From positions 28,835,960 to 28,899,959 of the forward strand of contig NC_069128.1 in assembly GCF_026914265.1 (NCBI RefSeq): a DNA stretch of 64,000 nt. Direction: 5' to 3'. Shown in pieces: positions 21,382 through 33,475 of the stretch; position 1 is the stretch's first letter; the number at the start of each line of letters is the position of its first letter. The stretch is from Mya arenaria (taxonomy: Eukaryota > Mollusca > Bivalvia > Myida > Myidae). The notes under the pieces were generated by a model. It made no database searches and had not been told where the DNA came from. It saw nothing but the letters and a program-made list of their open reading frames with translations. The position numbers were made by a program, and so were the translations under genes.

Positions 21382-22726
21382 CGTGTATTGTGTACATTTG
21401 CTGTCTCTTATATGGGTAATGACGTTTTGCACTAGTCTTAGTCGGATCTGAATTCCCAACAGCAGTGGGTGCATCATCTGTTCTACCGTAAACAGCGGGT
21501 GTACCTCCTTTGGCATCCGCAGTTTTCTCACAAGAGAATCCCTAAAAAGAGGTTGTTTAATTAATACTTTGTCGTTGAAGATATAATATAACCAAACATG
21601 TTTAACAAAACTTGGAATGAAACCAATGTTATAATAATACAAAAATGTTTACGTTGATAAAAATAGGCTACAGCTTTAAAAACTATTTTATTTCTATAAA
21701 ATAGTCAACTACATATAATGAAATATCAATACATATGAAAGAACTTGCTAGTTCTACAGTTAGTTAATTTTAGCTCGACTATTCTAAGAATAGGTGGGCT
21801 ATACTACTCGCCCCTGCGTCGGCGTTCGGTTAAAGTTTTAGGGCAAGTTGGGATTTTTACTTTTAAGTCCAATACCCTTCATTCAATTGACTTAATAATT
21901 CACACAGTTGTTCAGGGCCATCACATGATGAGGACAGATAACTCCATATTATTCTTTACACAAATTAAGGCCCCTGATTGACTATAGAAAAGGTTAAAGT
22001 TTTAGGGCAGGTTGGGATATTTATTAATAACTTCTATACCCTTTGTTCAATTGACTTAATACTTCACACAATTGTTCAGGACCATCACTCAATGAGGTTA
22101 CATAACTCCATATCCTTAAAACTTCTATACCGTTCATTCAATGCACTTAATCAAATTCAAAATTATTTTCGACCATCTTACAACAAGAAACATAACTCTT
22201 TTTTACCCTAAATACAAATAATGGCCCTTGATTTTTAAAAAAAATCTTTTGAAAGGCATATTTGTATATTCTTAACCACATTTTCATCATGGGAAATCAA
22301 GTTATTTGAATGACTTGCGTCATTGTTCGGGTGGGCTGGTGGGAGGGCAGCATCAAAGTCACCTTATGTATCGAATAATTGTAGTTAGGTTTTTCATAAA
22401 GAGACAAAACTTGGTAATATTCCATCGTTATTGTATTCATTTCTAAGTAAAAGCGGCGTAGTCGAGCGCGCTGTCTTACGACGGCTCTTGTTAAGAAAAT
22501 GAAAGCAGACTTACTTCAATCATCAACATTTCTTCCTCTATAGCTTCGATCGCTTCTTTCAGCTGTAGCGTTTCCTTCCACGTCAACCATACGGATCCCG
22601 ATTTGTCCTTTACAATTCGCCGTTTTCATAGACGTTATGATTCACGTATATATTTAAGTATTCCCCATGTTTCTTAACCGTTACATTCTTATTAAAACCA
22701 AACTGTTTTCTAATCGGTTTGTCCAT
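21374..22726 (-). pseudogene. PC4-like two-exon gene, frameshifted, copy 2
   Basis: Exon 1 is 22,515-22,726 and exon 2 is 21,374-21,541. It shares the single-base loss of copy 1, so the inactivation came before the 5.6-kb duplication. Confidence 0.55.
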
Positions 22727-23087
22727 GCTCTTACGAAAGTAAATGTTTACAAGTGTAATTTTGATGTACGTTTTTCGAAAAGTTATAGTTTGCTTTAAGT
22801 TTTTCGTAAAGTTATCGAAAGCTTTAGTTCGAACAAAATTGCGTTCGACTTATATACTCTACGGGCTTCAGAGGGGGTCGGATGTTGCTCAGGTTTTTTT
22901 TCTAAATGCAAATGAAGTCTTTAAAGACCCATTTGAACGCAGGTAAGGGATTCTATTTAAGATGTTATTTTTCATACAAAAACAATTTCGATTTAAGGCG
23001 TTTCCTGTATTTTTAGAATTGAATTTAGCATCTCGACGAGTGTCATTTGATTGATGACATTTTGATGAGGTTGTTGGCTTTAGACGG

Positions 23088-23089
<2 letters not shown>

Positions 23090-23159
<70 letters not shown>
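23090..23159. repeat. (TA)n microsatellite
   Basis: About 35 TA units in repeat copy 2 at a place where copy 1 (14,191-14,203) has about six. Confidence 0.95.
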
Positions 23160-23168
<9 letters not shown>

Positions 23169-23711
23169 CAAATGAAATAAAGATTACAGACGTCTTTTTT
23201 AAATTAGTTTTTTTCAAGGCAAAAAAATTCAATATAACAACTTAATGTGTTGTCATTTGATATATAACATTTTAAGTAGGTGGTTGACTGTAATTTTACT
23301 GTAAAATTCACGCTTATTAATCCAGCGATCATGGTTAAGAAAAATAACCATACTCCATATTCCACGTCGTGCAATGCAAGATTGGTTCCCTTATACTATA
23401 AAGAACAATATCGTTAAATACAGCAATGTTCATTTATGTCTAACTGCAAACACTCACACCATTATAAATTCATTTACTTACATCGAAAAGGATCAATACA
23501 TTATACAATATGAGTCTTGCCCCACCCAAGGGCAATAACTACCAACTACTCGCAAAAATGAGTAAATTTTCAAAAACCCGAGTACCACTCCACTCCATTT
23601 TACACTACTGTAAAAATAATAGTTTTACAAAATCATTTCGCCGATCAGGAATGCATAATTACAAAAATGTGTGTCATGTGTTACAAATAGCACCTGTTTC
23701 ATTTCTTAATT

Positions 23712-23840
23712 TCACTGGTTATTAAATCCCCGGCTATCCCCGGCAGTCATTTCAACTAATTTCAATATTCGTTCTTGTAAGGTACAATACGACCTTATGT
23801 CTGTACTTTGTAACACATGTCCCAGTTCTGTTCCTAACTT
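23712..23840 (-). CDS. terminal exon, second copy
   Basis: Same 42-codon exon as 14,782-14,910 after an acceptor (TTTACCACAG). Upstream of the repeat boundary a different open stretch appears on the minus strand (VIEIFDSEDDENCKD), in another frame. Whether it splices to this exon is not clear. Confidence 0.3.
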   Translation of the reverse strand, partial: KLGTELGHVLQSTDIRSYCTLQERILKLVEMTAGDSRGFNNQ

Positions 23841-23849
23841 CTGTGGTAA

Positions 23850-25915
23850 ACGAAAGTCTGGTAATATCCTTACAATTCTCGTCGTCCTCGGAATCAAAAA
23901 TTTCAATGACATCAACATGACCTTTATTTCACCTCGACTCGCATCACAATTAACGTTTTTTCAACAATTATTTAAATGCTCTCATCGCAATATTTACTAG
24001 CACAGTACTCATTTTCCACAGCACTCTCCTTTGAATTGATAATATTATTAACTCCATTCAGCACTACTAATACTATACCACTGTTATCTCCAACTGCAGC
24101 CTTTTTCCCCAAATTACGGCTTTGCCTAATCTTGTCAAGCTAAAAAAATATTTTAAAAAATAATACATTCAGAATATGTTGTAGTTTGTAAACATACATG
24201 CCCTCGATTCTGATTGGCAATTCTTTGCTTGCGATTGCATCAGCTGATGCAGCACAGTGTTGAATTACTGAGCCATTTTTTAACTAGTTGTATTTTATTC
24301 CAAGTGTTGTTTGATAATGATAAAAAATGTGTCAGTTACAATAAACAAATATGAATCACACTGACAATGTTTTCCGTGGTTTTTAATTAATAATTTAGAC
24401 TTGAGCTCTCTTTTTTAATATTATTTTACATACTTTCTTTTCTGGCGTTCCAAACACCCAATCTTAGTCTGAGCATGCATTAGCTGCGTGAGAACGCAAT
24501 TGAAATGTTGTGTCAATTTTATATGTATATCTAATTTCCGAACAGCTTTGCGAATGATGCGAAAGTATCAGTTACATCATTGACATGAAACACACTAATA
24601 ATGTCCCCCACGGCTTATAATTAATATTTTAGGCGTTGGTACTCTTCCTTTTACATAATTTTTCTGTGTGGATACTTTTGTAAACTGAAATGTTTTGGGA
24701 CCCAATTTATTCTAAAAGAATATTTGAACTCTGAGTGACACCATGCATCATTTTCATCAAGCAATTTAAAAGAAGTTAATTATATAATTCTATACAAAAT
24801 AAAGTGGTGTTTAACACTATTCACGAACAAAAAAACATTTCGCCCTTCAGGAATGCGTACTTATTGTGTGTCATGTCATTCAAAAATGTGTGTCATGTCT
24901 CACAAAAAAATCCTCTCTGAGAAACTAGATTTTACGTATAAATTCTGCAGCTTTTTCCTACTAGGCGAGCAAGTAAAACTAGAAAATAACTTGTAACGTA
25001 AAATGCTAGATCAGATAATTTGGGCCCCGGCTTTGAGTAATAGGCAGGAAGTCACGTTTTCAAAGAGCATATGCAAATGCTCAAAGAGGAATAACAGAAC
25101 AGAACATAATTTTATTACATGTAAATGAGTGAGTACGCACTCGCGCTGTAAACCATTTTGCGGGCCTTTGCAGATGGTAACGACCTCAAAAAGGTGTAAT
25201 TAACCCTATACTATCAAACACAATTACAACTATGATTTCAGCAAGTCACATAATACAGATCCGATGTAGGTTGAATACAAATAGAAATAAATAAGTTGTC
25301 ATGAGAAAATGCATTTGAATGCATAAACATACATAATATAAGGATGAGCATATTATACTTATTATCTTAAGTAAGATCAATTCTATCTTACCGAACCCGT
25401 TTTACAGCAACTATTCCCTTATACCACACAGGCAACATTTCGGAAAGGCCCAAAACCTCATAATAACGAGTCGTACCACCACCAATGTTCTAGTAATAGC
25501 TCAACTCCTTATTCTTTCAACCAGATGGTATTACGCTTGGCGTTTTACAGCAGTTCTTTCACTTACACCAGCCAAAGGCGATATTTGCCTTCTCCCTTCC
25601 AATTTTACACTGGTTTTGGTGTATATCAGCAATGTGCATATGTTGCAATATGCATAGATGTATAACAACAATATTTTATAATATTTTATAACTCTAGTTA
25701 ACATAACTGTAGTATAAGTTGTTTAATTAGTCATTTAGTGAATCCGATAGTTAGCTAGTTAGAACGTCCTATACGTAAGGTTAATTTAAGGGACTGTACA
25801 CCAGATTGGCACCAAAAAAGTTTATTCTGTAACGTATCTCAGGACAATTATTTAATAAAATGTTTAACTCTTTGATATCATAATTGTAAAAAAATACCAA
25901 AATGTAAAAAAAAAA
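23850..25915. other. intergenic, no gene recognised
   Basis: I find no gene with splice support. Two partly similar segments around 24,190-24,420 and 24,480-24,660 share 'tgtcagttacaataaacaaa'-like text, pointing to a diverged dispersed repeat. Confidence 0.4.
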
Positions 25916-25917
25916 TC

Positions 25918-25992
25918 GAGTCGGAGACCGGGTTCGAACCGGTGTCGCCAAAATTGCTGTCCAGTGTTGTATTCACTGTGCTACGAAGGCTT
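25918..25992 (-). pseudogene. tRNA-like sequence with intact B box
   Basis: On the minus strand a TAGCACAGTG A-box-like segment is followed by GGTTCGAACCC (a perfect B box) and a GTCTCCGAC end. The expected acceptor-stem 5' half does not pair with that end, and the anticodon arm is poor. I read it as a tRNA-derived SINE head or tRNA pseudogene, not a functional tRNA. Confidence 0.6.
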
Positions 25993-26745
25993 ACCCTTAA
26001 CGGCTGAAATATTTAAGCTATATACCAAACTTGGTAATATCACGTGATAACATCGACTAGCCAATCACATTTTTCACGTTTCTTTTCGCTATTTCATCGT
26101 ACGGAGTACAGCCCCTTTAAAGCAACACTTGAAGTATGTTGGATATGTGACAAGTACGAATGGGTCTTCTAGCTATGCTTTTTGCCTGGTGTGTGCATGG
26201 CTGCTGCGTGCGTATGTGCGTGAAATACCTTACATGTACCCATGCCGGTAAAAACCTTTACTTGTTACCCCCTAGAAAGGAGAACTGTGACGTCATATTG
26301 TTTGCTGACGTCATATTAAATGTAAGACCCATTTCTGCTTGTCGTCATTTCTTTAGTTTTATTTCAGTAGGACTGAAGTGATATTCGTTTAAACATTGGT
26401 ATTTCTTGTGCAGACAACAACTGGTTTCTCTTTCTTTAATGGATGATAACCGTTAAGGTATTATGAACACTGGTATAGTATTTCAGTCGCGGTGCACAAA
26501 ATTGTAAACCATGGCCATAACTCAAAAAAAAACATGTACTATATTCGATTGTTATGTTGAATTCATATTGAAAAGAGACAATCTCACACATCGTGCATAA
26601 CAGGAGGTCCCTGTCTTTAATGATTAGGTAAAAAGTATTTATCTTACAACGACATTATATAAATCCCTCTCGTTTGTTCGGTGTAAGTATTCCCCTTTTG
26701 AGTAGCAGACGAACGATATTGTTAATTTATTTAATAATTTCTGTA

Positions 26746-27425
26746 GTTCATATTTGAATTGTTCAGTTATGTACTGTTCATATTTGCATTATGCATTGAT
26801 GTATTGTTCATATTTGAATTCAGCAGTTATGCACTGTTGATATTTTTATTATGCATTGATGTATTGTTAATATTTGAATTGTGCTGTGATGAAGTATTCA
26901 TATTTGAACTGTGCAGTGATGTATTGTTTATATTTGAATTGTGCAGTGATGTATTGTTCATATTTGAATTGTGCATTAATGTATTGTTTATATTTGAATT
27001 GTGCAGTGATGTATTATTCATATTTGAATTGTGCATTAGTGTATTGTTTATATTTGAATTGTGCAGTGATGTATTGTTCATATTTGAATTGTACATTAAT
27101 GTATTGTTTATAACTGAATTGTGCAGTGATTCATTGTTCATATCTGAATTGTGCATTGATGTATTGTTTATATTTGAATTGTGCATTGATCCATTGTTCA
27201 TATCTGAATTGTGCATTTATGTATTGTTTATATTTGAATTGTGCATTGATTCATTGTTCATATCTGAATTGTGCATTGATGTATTATTTATATTTGAATT
27301 GTGCATAGATGTTTTGTTTATAATTGAATTGTGCATAGATGTATTATTTATATTTGAACTGTGCAGTGATGTATTGTTTATATTTGAACTGTGCAGTGAT
27401 GTATTATTTATATTTGAACTATGTG
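26746..27425. repeat. 30-bp minisatellite, about 22 units
   Basis: Units of the type GTATTGTTCATATTTGAATT plus GTGCAGTGAT are repeated head to tail, often alternating between 'gtgcagtgat' and 'gtgcattgat'. Because 30 is a multiple of three, long frames stay open on both strands (one plus-strand frame runs to 27,607). These frames are by-products of the repeat, not a gene. Confidence 0.9.
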
Positions 27426-27607
27426 CATCGGTTATTTTCTGGTATATGACTATTCCATTAATATTTCGATATGTTCAAATATACATGATAAGTCTAGTCA
27501 TCTTAAAATGCATATATCGCCTCGAACTGAATTTTGAAATAAACAGTGAACCAAAGTTTTTCTCTTTTTGTAGTACAATAAAACCATTTTGGTATTTTAT
27601 TATATAA

Positions 27608-29130
27608 ACATATATTTAAAGAAGGTAACATGCTGCCTTTGGTGTTGTCATTAGACACTATTTTTGCGTAGTAAAAATGTATCACGTCGCTTGGAACATA
27701 TGACATCAACGTTGCAACACACCTTACACAGATTCAAGAAAACCAGTGATATTAGGCCTAAACATACATTCACCAGACCCTAATTACGAAATAGGCGACG
27801 AATCTACCAATTGTTTAGTCAGTTGGTGAATAGTTTTAGATATGTAGATTCAAACCTTAATACAGAATACATATAGCCTAATAACAAATATAAATTAGAA
27901 AAGCTCGCCTACCGTACCTGCTTTTGTAAAGGATTAAACTCTAACCAAACCATTGTTTGTTTTTTCTTAACAATTAAAATATGTTCAGAGGCAACGTCAG
28001 CCCATACAGTTCGGTTATAATTGTGAAATAAAAATACACTATGGGGTACACGTATTTAGCAGGAACATAACAACTGCCCAGATTCGACCTTGCCAGAGCG
28101 GTAGTTATTTGATCTCTTAGTGTGACCTTGACCTTTGATTCGAGAACACGAATGCTAAGCGCGACAAGCATTCCCATGATTAATAACATTTCAGTGAAGT
28201 TTGATCGAAATTTGAATACAATTGAGGCAGGACACGTGGACTAACAAACGGACAGTGCGACGAACGGGCGGTCCATATTTTTCCTACTTTTTCCTTATTT
28301 TTTCTCCCTTCATACTTTTTGGTCCAATTGTCCAATTGTAATCCAATTGTGTATTTCACAATCACTATTACATTATAATAAATAGAAAATGGTAGTGTGG
28401 TTGTAGGATCTTTTCATTTGGGAGTACATAGAGGACTGGAATCATCTTGATGAGACTGTACAGACATGGGGTGCATACTGGGGGCGTGTGGCTGCTTACT
28501 TCATGATCACACCAAGGTGAAAAATGTATGAGATTCAAAAGACCAGTCTATGCAATCTTTTTAAGATCTTTTCTGGTTTTCAATTTATGTCTGTGAGTAA
28601 TACAAAGTCCTGCCCAAAGGTTTGTAAAGCTCTTACTTTTTATAACAAATTTTTATCTACTTTTCTTCTACTTTTTGATAAATTTTATTCCTACTTTTCT
28701 CCTATTTTTTTTAAAGAAGTTTATTTGAAGGCCTGAATTATATGCATCCCTAAGGCAAGGCAAACAAGACACTTAAAATGTATCATACTCGGCGTATTCC
28801 ACATGGATTACTACTTTCTTTAATGTAGAGTTAAATTACGTGGGCCAAATTCCAAAGATAATAAGCGGATATATTTCAAAATTCGCCTCCTGAAGGATTA
28901 CGTTGTTTTGGCAGTTCATTGTAACAGTTATGTAAACGCATCTTTTTCTGTTGAACGAATGAAATAAAGAAGCGCTTTCCGGGACGGATAGCAATTTTAT
29001 ATTGGGGAGAACGAAGGGCTGTCGAGAAATTGACCATTGCAAATGAAATAAAAGAACGTTTGACAACAGAATTCTTAAGGTAAGCCATCAATCATTAGCA
29101 TGCAAAGATGCGCTCGTGCAGTTTAGATAA
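27608..29130. other. intergenic, no gene recognised
   Basis: No supported gene. Near 28,080-28,260 there is text typical of a dispersed invertebrate repeat tail (GTGACCTTGACCTTTGATTC, then 'aacaaacggacagtgcgacg'). Confidence 0.4.
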
Positions 29131-29476
29131 ATGCTGCACTCTCACAGATTAACCGTTTTTACAGCCTCTTTTTCTTGTTTGTTTGTTTTGGAATGAGCAT
29201 TTTTTTGCGTAAATATATGCAAACCAGTGATAAAAAACTACGGATAAAATATTAGATCGCAGATTTGCATAGTTCATGTTTTATTGCTTCAAGCGATACT
29301 AACGGTTTTAGAAAATACATAAAACATCAATTTTTGAACTTAAATAGAAAAATCTGTGACTTTTTTGTCAGAAGTCTTATTTGAATAGTTTACTTGTTTT
29401 TCCGCAAAAATTGGCTCGTTCCAAGACAAGAAATAAAAAAAAGTTGGCAAAACGTTCAATCTGTGAGAGCGCAGCT
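29131..29476. mobile_element. fold-back MITE, family 1 (copy 1)
   Basis: Begins TGCTGCACTCTCACAGATT and ends in its inverse (AATCTGTGAGAGCGCAGCT in near form). Internal arms are also inverted (TTGGAATGAGCA against TGGCTCGTTCCAAGACAAG; ATTAGATCGCAGATTTGC against an inverse). The whole unit is about 345 bp and nearly palindromic. Other members are listed below. Confidence 0.8.
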
Positions 29477-30170
29477 TGAACATTGAAACTATTTCTTTGT
29501 AACCATTATATTATTTTTGAATGGATTACATCCTTGAACAACACCATATTGACGCTGCTATTGTGATATGATAAGATGTAGTAAAAGTACTATGATAATA
29601 TAAAAAATAAAAATATTTTCTATATTAAAGTATATCTTTATTTTAAAAAAGCTCTCGGTGAAAACTTAAGCAATATATCATAATTATGCAAGGGTGCGTT
29701 AGACAAAGTGCATTTAAGTTATCAACATCGATATTAGTGCTAAGTTTAATGCATATAGATTTACCATTATATTACTTTTGCATATATTACATCTTTGAGC
29801 AAAACCATAATGACCTTGAAAATATTCCAATTAAACATGAACTTTAAAAACGAAACTTAAGTAGTGGCATTGTTTTGTTTTAATTAAGGAATGACTTGCT
29901 TTACTGATGTCAATATCGAGGTATGCACGCAGTTGGGCTGGTAAAAGTGTGTCTAATCCAAAGATAGATAGTACGCGTCAAACTAGTACTTGTCATAATT
30001 GTTTGATTACCGGGCAATTACAAGGACCTCGACCTGCGTTTGTGGATATGAAAATTTGAAATACGCTGCCGACCAACAAGTTTAAGATAGATGAATAATT
30101 GTTGGGTAAACGGCGGTGACATATCAGGGCTCTAAAGAATTTTGTATTTGTCGGAACTTAAGTGAGGGAA

Positions 30171-32209
30171 ATGTTGGATGCGGAACAAAATGGCGGTTTT
30201 CGAAAGGATTTTGTTGTTTTGGGAGGATATTTTGACAAGGTAAGTTGTATCCATTTTCTCGCAATACAAATACAGCTACCCTAAGGCCGAACATGTAAGC
30301 TGTTCTTAGTATTTTATTCTATGTTTTCAGAGGCCTTAACAAAAAAGTAATTGAATGTATAAGCTGGTTAAATATTAGAAATTTCACAGTTTGTTTTCCA
30401 ATTTACGTTTGAAAATTGATAATTTATTGCTCAAAGCGTGGCTAACGCTGTAAGAAAAAAAAGAGTTTTACGCCAGTTCCAAACAATTGTGGTCTGTTTT
30501 ATGGAGTGTTACCTTATATGACTGAATTGAAAGCATTAATGCAAAAATGGTTCTTGAGACAAAAAATAAACTGTCAATCTGTGAGAGTGCGTCTATTAAC
30601 ATGCAACCTTAGTTTATTACAAATAGAGAGTCTGATAGATATTATACAAAATTATATATATTCAACAGTATTTTAACAACATTTGCTAGTACTCAACATT
30701 TATTTTCTCAGTAAAAATTATTGCTCTTTAAACGCCTTTTCTCTTGACACTTTTTTAAAAGTTCGTAGTATTCTTCAACTATAATTGTCAGCAGCATTTC
30801 TTTGAAAAGATCAAAGAAAACAAAATACAAAAAAGCAAGAAACCCACGATTCATTCCACGATACACTCCACGATACATTTCACGATGCGCTCCAATATAC
30901 ACTCAGCGATACGCTCCACGATACACTCCAATGTACACTCCACGATACACTCCAATATATACTCCACGATACACTCCAATATACACTCCACGATACACTC
31001 AACGATACACTCCACGATACACTCCAATATACACTCCAAGATACCCTAAACGATACACTCAACGATACATTCCAAATATACACTCCAATATACACTCCAC
31101 GATACATTCCACGATACGATCCACGATACGATCCACGGTACACTCAATGATACACTCCACGATACGATCCTCATCCCACAATACATTCGGAACTCCTTGG
31201 CCATTTTTATCGAAACAACCTCGGATGTATTTGGACGGTTTACATACTCAGAAAGAGGTACGTTTAAGTCCGCTGCAAGTAGATCGCGTAGTAATTTTAT
31301 TTAGCAGTTAAACTTTATGACTTCATTCTTGGAAATATTAACTATGTTTGCAATAATATACTTCACTGACAATCAATTTAAACTTAGATCAATAAGTACA
31401 ACTAAAACACTTCATTTCATAAATGATATAATTAAAAAAATTACGAACTACTTCAACTGATGTACCGACATACATCCGAGGTTGTTTTCGATAAAAAATG
31501 GCCGAGGAGCTCCGATTGCCCACGATACACTCCACTGTACACAACAGCGCTATGCTTCATATCATTGAGAGTAAAAAGATATAAGTACCGAGGCTGCGAC
31601 GATAGCTACACAAATACCATACATCTTAGTATTATATACACCTTGATATTACTTTAAAGGCGAACAAAATAAGTTGATGATCAGCAATAATGGGCGCTTT
31701 TTAACTCGGGAATTAGCCGCTACGTCGCTATAAATTCCAAAACCCCATTTATCTAGGCCAATAACTTTCAATACGTACACATACTCGTATTTCTGTGTGT
31801 ATCAAACATTAAAATGCATTAATAGGTACAACTTGAAATCAACCTTTATTGTGCGCCTTTAAGGCAAATACTTGCGTAAATATCTGCAAACTTAGTATGA
31901 AAGATTGCTGATATAAGATCAGATCGCACATTTTCATATTTCCGTTCGAAAATTAATGTTTTATGGCTTAAAAACAGTCATAATGCATAACAATCATTTT
32001 TTTTTTTAATTTGAATATTTAAAATCTGAGATCTGATTTTTGTCAGCAGTCTTATGTGACTGGTTTCCATGCATTATTTTTGCAAAAAATGGCTCGTTTC
32101 AAGACAAAAAAGTATGTGAGAGTGCAGCTTTAACATAAATTTCGTTTTTTATACCAAACTTCTTTCAGTCATGGATGCAAGGGTTACGGCGGTTTGAAAA
32201 CCCGTTTTG
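30171..32209 (+). CDS. candidate two-exon 5' gene end, unknown
   Basis: Exon 1 (30,171-30,239) opens with ATG, encodes MLDAEQNGGFRKDFVVLGGY and ends GACAAG|GTAAGTTG, an excellent donor in phase 0. A phase-compatible exon at 32,170-32,209 follows an acceptor CTTCTTTCAG, encodes SWMQGLRRFENPF and ends TTTT|GTAAGTTT. A further acceptor TAATTTTAG at about 32,388 leads to a short frame ending FETFNY, but the phase does not match. The model is incomplete, and both exons could be chance. Not recognised. Confidence 0.3.
30845..31183. repeat. 12-24-bp minisatellite (CACGATACACTC/CAATATACACTC)
   Basis: Dozens of short units built from 'ctccacgatacactcc' and 'ctccaatatacactcc'. It is interrupted at 31,184 by a MITE, after which a short run of the same units resumes (31,519-31,545). 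Confidence 0.85.
31184..31518. mobile_element. fold-back MITE, family 2 (copy 1), inside minisatellite
   Basis: Left end CATTCGGAACTCCTTGGCCA, right end GGCCGAGGAGCTCCGATTG, each continuing into a longer inverted arm (CCTCGGATGTATTTGGACGG against CATCCGAGGTTGTTTTCGAT). Length about 335 bp. The flanking minisatellite continues on both sides, so the element was inserted into it. Confidence 0.8.
31855..32129. mobile_element. fold-back MITE, family 1 (copy 2), left end missing
   Basis: Contains the family's inner arms (AGATCAGATCGCACATTTTC and ATCTGAGATCTGATTTTTGT) and right end GTGAGAGTGCAGCT followed by TTAA. The left terminal arm is absent. Confidence 0.7.
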
Positions 32210-32594
32210 TAAGTTTTCCTTGAAGAAACAAATGCATGGTTTTTTGTACAGTTCCAACACCATTTTTTGGATTTTCTTCAAAACAATGACACCGCTGTGG
32301 GTCGTTTGCCTGTTTTATCTAAATAGTGTTTCAACAAACGTGTTGGATCACTTTCCGCCATGTTGTTGTTTAAAGTGAAACTAATTTTAGGATGGATCGA
32401 GCCGAAGAAATCGCCTCCGGGGAAGGTTTCGAAACTTTCAATTACTAGATTTTTGTAAAAAACAACAACATTGTTATCATTTTATTTGAAACTATTCCAA
32501 CATATACACATATTGTGAAACCAATATAGAACCAAAACTAGTGTATTACCAACACAACGCCGTTACTATATGACATACGCCTTGTGGTCCTTAC

Positions 32595-33456
32595 GTTTAC
32601 ACTATGTTCCCGGTGGCCACGGTAGCCCCGTTTCAGACAACCGTGGAGAAAACGGGATAAACGTGAGACAGCGCGGGGGAACGAGATATAAAAACGTTAC
32701 AGACCGTTGTTGTCGTGTCAAAAACTGTCAAAAAATTTGCCACGGCAGCCACGGTGTGGATGATACACGTAGTAGGTCGTAGTAAAACGGGGTAAACGTA
32801 ATGACACGTGACAGTACGTGACAGTACGTAATAGGCCGTTACACAACTTATAAATCGTCCGTAGGGGGGGCGGGAATCATACGTAATCCCCGGTATCTGA
32901 AGTTCCTTTCCAGTTTTGTCACGGTGTGCTTCGTTTTGTCACGGTTTTCACGGCAAGCTAGGGTGAACGATAGCCGTTTCGTTACGTTTCATTTGCGGTC
33001 TTCTTCATCTTGGGAATTCATGTTTACTTGTCGAAGTATTCTGATACAGTGATACAGTGATTGCTGTTTTTTTTTTATTATTATTTATACCGTGGACACA
33101 AACGTAATCCAACGTTCTGCGGTGTTCGCGTTTGATGCATAGGAAGCCTTGACAAAACGTGGAAAACGCATCAGACCTGGATGAAGACGTGAACAACGTG
33201 AGGGATCCCATCAGAACATATCGGACCGGGACGCAACGTACATGCATCCCTGGTAGACCGCGCCCGGACCTTAGTGCGCCTTGGACGAACCACTTGTTCG
33301 CCCCTACGGCTTGGCACGGTTACCTTGATATAACGTGAGGAAACTTAGCACAACCTTACAAAACTTGTTTATGGAGACAACAATGGCCAAAATCACACGG
33401 CGCAATACGTTTCGGGCAAACGGGGCTGCTGTGGCCACCGGGAACATAATGTACAC
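32595..33456. mobile_element. CG-rich inverted-repeat element, about 0.86 kb
   Basis: The left end GTTTACACTATGTTCCCGGT continuing GGCCACGGTAGCCCCGTTT is the inverse of 33,418-33,456 with few mismatches. The interior is richer in CG dinucleotides than the surroundings and has repeated short ACGTGACAGTACGTGACAGT text. No long open frame. Interpreted as a non-autonomous DNA transposon of unknown family. Confidence 0.6.
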
Positions 33457-33475
33457 AAATACAGTCATTCGGAAG

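Larger units (their letters stand above)
18225..23849. repeat. 5.6-kb direct repeat, copy 2
   Basis: Near-identical to 9,333-14,923. Visible differences include a (TA)n run of about 70 bases at 23,090-23,159 where copy 1 has only a few TA units, a 20-base gap relative to copy 1 near 23,612, and scattered substitutions. The high similarity implies a recent duplication or gene conversion. Confidence 0.85.

Noticed and set aside
25918..25992. Functional tRNA gene
   Set aside because: The B box is perfect but the 5' acceptor half does not match the 3' half.
26759..27607. 282-codon open frame as a protein gene
   Set aside because: It is produced by a 30-bp tandem repeat without stop codons; other frames on both strands are open for the same reason.
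30802..31311. 169-codon Arg/Tyr/Thr-rich frame
   Set aside because: Generated by the CACGATACACTC minisatellite and running into a MITE.
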